Positions 60,371 through 64,000 of a stretch of 64,000 nucleotides of DNA are shown here, piece after piece. Source of the DNA: Linyphia triangularis (taxonomy: Eukaryota > Arthropoda > Arachnida > Araneae > Linyphiidae); NCBI GenBank assembly GCA_963978545.1, contig OZ021731.1:27976093-28040092 (forward strand), read 5' to 3'. The notes beneath the pieces were generated by a model, which made no database searches, had not been told where the DNA came from, and worked only from the letters and a program-made list of their open reading frames with translations. Position 1 is the stretch's first letter, and each line of letters starts with the position of its first letter. A program made the translations under genes and the position numbers.

Positions 60371-60800
60371 TACTAAACTTCAACTTAACTTGACATCACT
60401 AGACGGTAGATCGTCACAGTGGTTGGTTGTATTCAGATTATCTGGCGCCGTCAGCAACACGAGGGCTATAATGCGCCGAAACATTCGTCATTTGACAAGC
60501 CAACATACATTTACAAACACCCATGCCTAACACGGGACTCGGAACCCGCAACCTCGCTGTCTAGAAGCCAGCACGCTAACCACTATACCGTTTGGTCGGC
60601 AGATCATCAGTGCTCATAGGTATTTAATCCATTTTGGTGGCGTGAAAGCATAATGTTCGCCAAACCACAACCCTGTAGAGAACAAAAGGCTATAAGGTTT
60701 GGCGAGAATTATGTCTTCACTCCGCTAAAATGGATTAATTGCATATGAGCACTTTGAAGATCTATCGTCTAGTGATGTCAAGTAAAGTTGGAGTTTAGTA
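60371..60800. mobile_element. TA-target MITE, copy 2, with nested SINE
   Basis: The same element as 38327-38565, flanked by TA, but split at 60420 by a reverse family-1 SINE. Outside the SINE it differs from copy 1 at scattered positions only. Confidence 0.9.
60421..60600 (-). mobile_element. SINE family 1 inside a TA-target MITE, reverse
   Basis: A full-length reverse copy inserted in the MITE at 60371-60800. The uninterrupted target is seen in the sister MITE near 38370 (AGATCGTCACAGTGCTC). The left flank keeps AGATCGTCACAGT; the right copy has lost a couple of bases. Confidence 0.92.
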
Positions 60801-61239
60801 TAGTAGTAAATGGAATTTTAGTGAATAAAATACCTACCGAACAGTGGCCACGGGTTTTCACTGTTAATCGTAAGATAGTGATATCTAGATTGAGATAAAT
60901 GTATCAGGTGTATTCAAATTCAGATAATGATTTCTAGGTCATCATGCGAAGTTAAATGAACTGTCGTCCTAAAAAAAGGAAATTATCACTGACTATTTTT
61001 CAAATTGATTCATAAATTTGACGAAACTTCGACCAGATTTCGGTAATCATAATGGCCTATAGAATTAAAAATACTTCTGCTAAATTTACTCCAAATGACA
61101 AAAAGTTAAAATTGGTGCTTTATTTTTTTGGTGCTCCGTGGATTTGTTGATGGATTGTTGAAATTTAATTAACTGATTTGCCAAAATAAGCTCATCTGAA
61201 TGGTTGGTTTCAAACCTGTGAGGTTAAGTTACTAAATAT

Positions 61240-61545
61240 TTAGAGAGCTTCAGTATCTCGTTTAACTGAAAGACGTCGGTTTCATAACTAGAAGATCATG
61301 GGATCGAGCCATCGCGGTGCCATAACACTGAAGCGTAGAATTAATGGAGGCTGCTGTACTTTAATTCCGTCGCGATTTCAATGATTCCTTCCTTGGTGTG
61401 GCGTGGATATGTAAAGAGATGTGCCAACTCAGATGTAGCACCTCGCCATCTGATAACTTCCAAAATTACGAAGCGTAGTTGTAAATATTGTTGCTGATGA
61501 TGTTATGGCACAGTATGATCCTCGCATAGCCCTTACACAAGAAAA
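61240..61545 (+). mobile_element. SINE family 2, diverged copy
   Basis: It shares with the 28735 element the order: tRNA-like head with GATCATGGGATCGAGCCATC, a CCTTGGTGTGGCGTGGATAT segment, and AAAATTACGAAGCGTAG near the end. Boundaries are approximate and no duplication was found. Confidence 0.6.
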
Positions 61546-61571
61546 TTCTACACCAACGCTTTTGAAATGAG

Positions 61572-61755
61572 TTTTTTGGTTGGTTGGTTGGTTGGTTGGT
61601 TGGTTTGACGCTCAACGACCAATTTTTATTCACTGTGACGACTAATCAGGCCAGGACCTACAGCTTAACGCGGATTCCGAACATCCATGCCTAACCCGGG
61701 ATTCGAACATGCCACCTTTGGTATTCAAGGCCAGAACGCTAACCACTCAGCCGTC
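61572..61755 (-). mobile_element. SINE family 3 (tRNA-derived), reverse
   Basis: An uninterrupted copy with a (GGTT)n tail, internal CTAATCAGGCCAGGACCTAC and the B-box complement CGGGATTCGAAC. The short duplication AAATGAG lies at 61565-61571 and 61756-61762. Its CAGCTTAACG segment supplies the empty TTAA target for the insertion in the 58472 copy. Confidence 0.86.
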
Positions 61756-62513
61756 AAATGAGACAATAGAAAATTGGCTGTTGAGGTGTTAGAGAAATCA
61801 GTTATCGATTCCTACTGAATCTACAAAGGGTTATTATGTAAATTGCTTCCAAAATTAAAGACAACAATTGCTTATTTGCAATTTTAAATGACTACGTCTA
61901 GTAGGATCTTACAAGCACGTTTTAATCTAGTCATTACGAAATCTTCCATCAATTTTCCCAACTCTCGTATGTTGCGCAATGCATATTTAGAGCTTTCCTG
62001 CAAGGACATCAGCCGTTATCTCCCAAACAACACGATACATCCCAAGTTCCTAAGGTTATGAAGTCTGATAAGGATTTCTTAACCGCAGAAAAACATATTC
62101 GTATTCAGATCTTTTTAAGAGTGCTGATAAGATAGGAGAGCACTCCTTGATAGAGTTTCGTGTGCTCAGAGAAAGAGATCAAAACAATCTCCATCAAGTG
62201 TATTTTGTTTTGAGTTTAGTTTGTGAGTGTATTATTGTTCCAGATACACTGATTGGGTTCGTTGGCACTTTTAATTCGAGTGTATGGAATGAAATTGAAA
62301 GGCAGTTATATTGTAACACATTCGCTGCCGATCACGTATCAGCGCGGAATATCTTATTACTCTCCAGTAGTCTGACCTGATCAGACTGCACCCCATCGGA
62401 GTTGCCTTTCTTTGCTGGAATTACCTGAAACTGTGTTTTAAAAACGCAAGCTTCCAGCTAACTTTATGGAGGTAGACAAGATGTGTCTGATATTTATATA
62501 ACATGACAGATAT

Positions 62514-62738
62514 GGTTGGTTGGTTGAACTCCCGGATGGGAGTGGAAAGGAAGGACTTTGTGAACTAGCACCTGCCTCCGCGTACATATGTGAGAGAACC
62601 ACCTCTCTGGAACAGGTTGAAGTAAAAAAAAAAGAACTAATAAAAAAAAAGGGAGGGGTGATATCAAATCATTTCGGTGCAGAAGGAATTTTGTGAAGTT
62701 GACATTTCAATGCTTTCTCCGGGTGAGGACGTGGACAC
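62514..62738 (-). mobile_element. SINE-like element with GGTT tail, reverse
   Basis: A 225-bp insertion flanked by the perfect 12-bp duplication CATGACAGATAT at 62502-62513 and 62739-62750. It carries the same (GGTT)n tail as the tRNA-derived SINEs, but I cannot see A- and B-boxes. It may be a fourth SINE family or a truncated LINE end. Confidence 0.75.
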
Positions 62739-62876
62739 CATGACAGATATTATTTTGTTATTTCAGTTAATTCCAACACGAACGGCAACTTAGATCGGGA
62801 GCAGTCTGATCAGGCATGCGATTGTGTTAAAGCTCGACATGCCAGTTAAAGTCGCCGGTAGCGTTTGTCACGTGAA

Positions 62877-63690
62877 GGCTAATATACACGCTGCCATCAC
62901 TGCCTGGAATGCTGAAAAATTAATTGGAAGCCACTGTCCCGCTTTGATTGGAATGCCATCTTTGCCTTTACACAGTGCCAGCACAGGAACAATCTAGCGA
63001 TTGAGCGAGAACTACGCCCCCTATCGTCTGTCACGTGAGGTGATTGGATGATGGAAGCATCGATATAGATAAACAACTGGATAGACTGCTCCATTGTCAT
63101 TGCAAAGAGAAAAACGGATTGCGAAGCTGGTGGGATTATTAACCAATCACAGTTCACTTTTATAGTTGGATGGGAATGCGAAAAACCTTGTAAAGTGTTA
63201 GAGTCTATATTTTTTGGCACATTATTACTAATTAAAGTACACTATTGACATTTCTGCTGTGTACAACCCAACATTTTATTTTCAAACCTCGGCAATCCGT
63301 ATTTTTTATCCCACCAATGGCATCTGGCAACGGCTTCATTTTCCCAGCATTAAGCAGTCTATCCAGTTGCTTATCTATATCGATGGATGGAAATCGACAC
63401 GCCAGCAAATAGAAAATGCTTAAGCGGTCACTGGCGACAAACAGGCTTCTTCTTTGACTGGAATGAAGCGTTTACACGGTGCTGGCATCTAATGACTAGT
63501 AATCTCAACTTGTATGCTGACTGGTAACGTTTAAAGCAGCCTTGATCGTCTGTAGCTGGTTGCTCCAGTAGATCAAACATTTTTATTTGCTAGCGTGTCA
63601 ACTTCCATCATCCAATCACTTGTGCTCTCCCAAGACCACCACCGACATATGGCGTAGTGCTTAAATCTGGCATTCTAGTCAATTTACTGG
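62877..63690. repeat. large inverted repeat hosting the 63058 MITE
   Basis: The arm TGATTGGATGATGGAAG (63041-63057), continuing CGACACGCCAGCAAATAGAA after the MITE, is matched in reverse by TTTGCTAGCGTGTCAACTTCCATCATCC at about 63590-63617. It is probably a foldback transposon related to the 13025 MITE (both have GCCAGYAAATAGAAAATG). Outer limits are uncertain. Confidence 0.6.
63058..63385. mobile_element. MITE with 33-bp TIRs (hAT or P type), copy 2
   Basis: About 90% identical to the copy at 18206, 328 bp, same ends with one mismatch. Flanks GATGGAAG and GATGGAAA form the 8-bp duplication. The interrupted host is one arm of an inverted repeat whose other arm near 63590-63630 shows the unfilled GATGATGGAAG (as complement). 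Confidence 0.9.
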
Positions 63691-64000
63691 CTGGCGTTTC
63701 AGCTACTGAGAAAGTGTGCCTTTACATGTACAATTGTTCACTCCATGGAAATTATCTGCCAAGTCCTGTTTGTTGAAACAAAATACGCCTTCGTGGTGAT
63801 TATGCATTCAAAAGCTACAGATTGCTTGATAATAAGATTTGTGAAAGTGGAAAACACTAGACTTAAGCGTATTGTTAAGGATCGGTGATGTGATGATTTA
63901 ATGTGAGAATCGGAATTTTTTCTCTCTGAATAGATTAGGACATAGAGAAGAATTTATCGAAAGTCTCGATGGCTAGGTGTTGTGAAATCATTACATACAC

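Overview
The window looks like a stretch of a eukaryotic, probably arthropod (perhaps arachnid) nuclear genome. It is strongly AT-rich, holds one intron-containing gene of the MADF-BESS class that is expanded in arthropods, and is otherwise filled with eukaryotic transposable elements: tRNA-derived SINEs, solo LTRs, DNA-transposon MITEs and a Helitron. The arachnid guess rests only on general resemblance of the repeats. No bacterial-type operon, CRISPR array, rRNA or stand-alone tRNA gene is visible.

The only gene with good support is a two-exon MADF-BESS protein on the + strand (coding exons about 13785-13983 and 18660-19342, 293 residues). Its splice sites agree in phase. Its 4.7 kb intron has collected a (TA)n microsatellite, a solo LTR, a TIR element, a foldback element and a MITE. 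A decayed coding remnant lies at 3250-4019 (-), a Helitron-protein fragment at 19735-20073 (-), a mariner-type transposase tail at 11898-12111 (+), and a Ty3/gypsy RNase H fragment, split by two later insertions, between 46206 and 44600 (-).

Layout. 1-6.2 kb: repeat family U, SINEs, the pseudogene and an LTR. 6.24-11.12 kb: a 15-unit tandem array with a 310-bp period. 11.6-12.2 kb: a deleted mariner-like element. 12.4-21.8 kb: the MADF-BESS gene with foldback elements before, inside and after it, followed by a Helitron. 21.8-30 kb: AT-rich sequence with large trinucleotide and tetranucleotide repeat fields. 30.8-47.1 kb: a mosaic of TTAA-target elements, U elements, solo LTRs and foldback elements, many nested. 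48.3-51.2 kb: a 120-bp tandem array, then a 1.84-kb TA-target transposon carrying four 192-bp repeats, each headed by a hairpin made from its own terminal sequence. 51.2-64 kb: sparse sequence with many SINEs (one SINE inserted in another), several small TTAA, TAA and TA-target MITEs, and a second copy of the intronic MITE.

For many insertions the target-site duplication can be read directly, and for several the uninterrupted target is present elsewhere in this same window, so the order of insertion can be worked out. I see no multi-gene system. The most unusual structures are the hairpin-array transposon (49326-51164), the clustering of TTAA-target elements, repeat family U with its terminal hairpin, and the 310-bp array.
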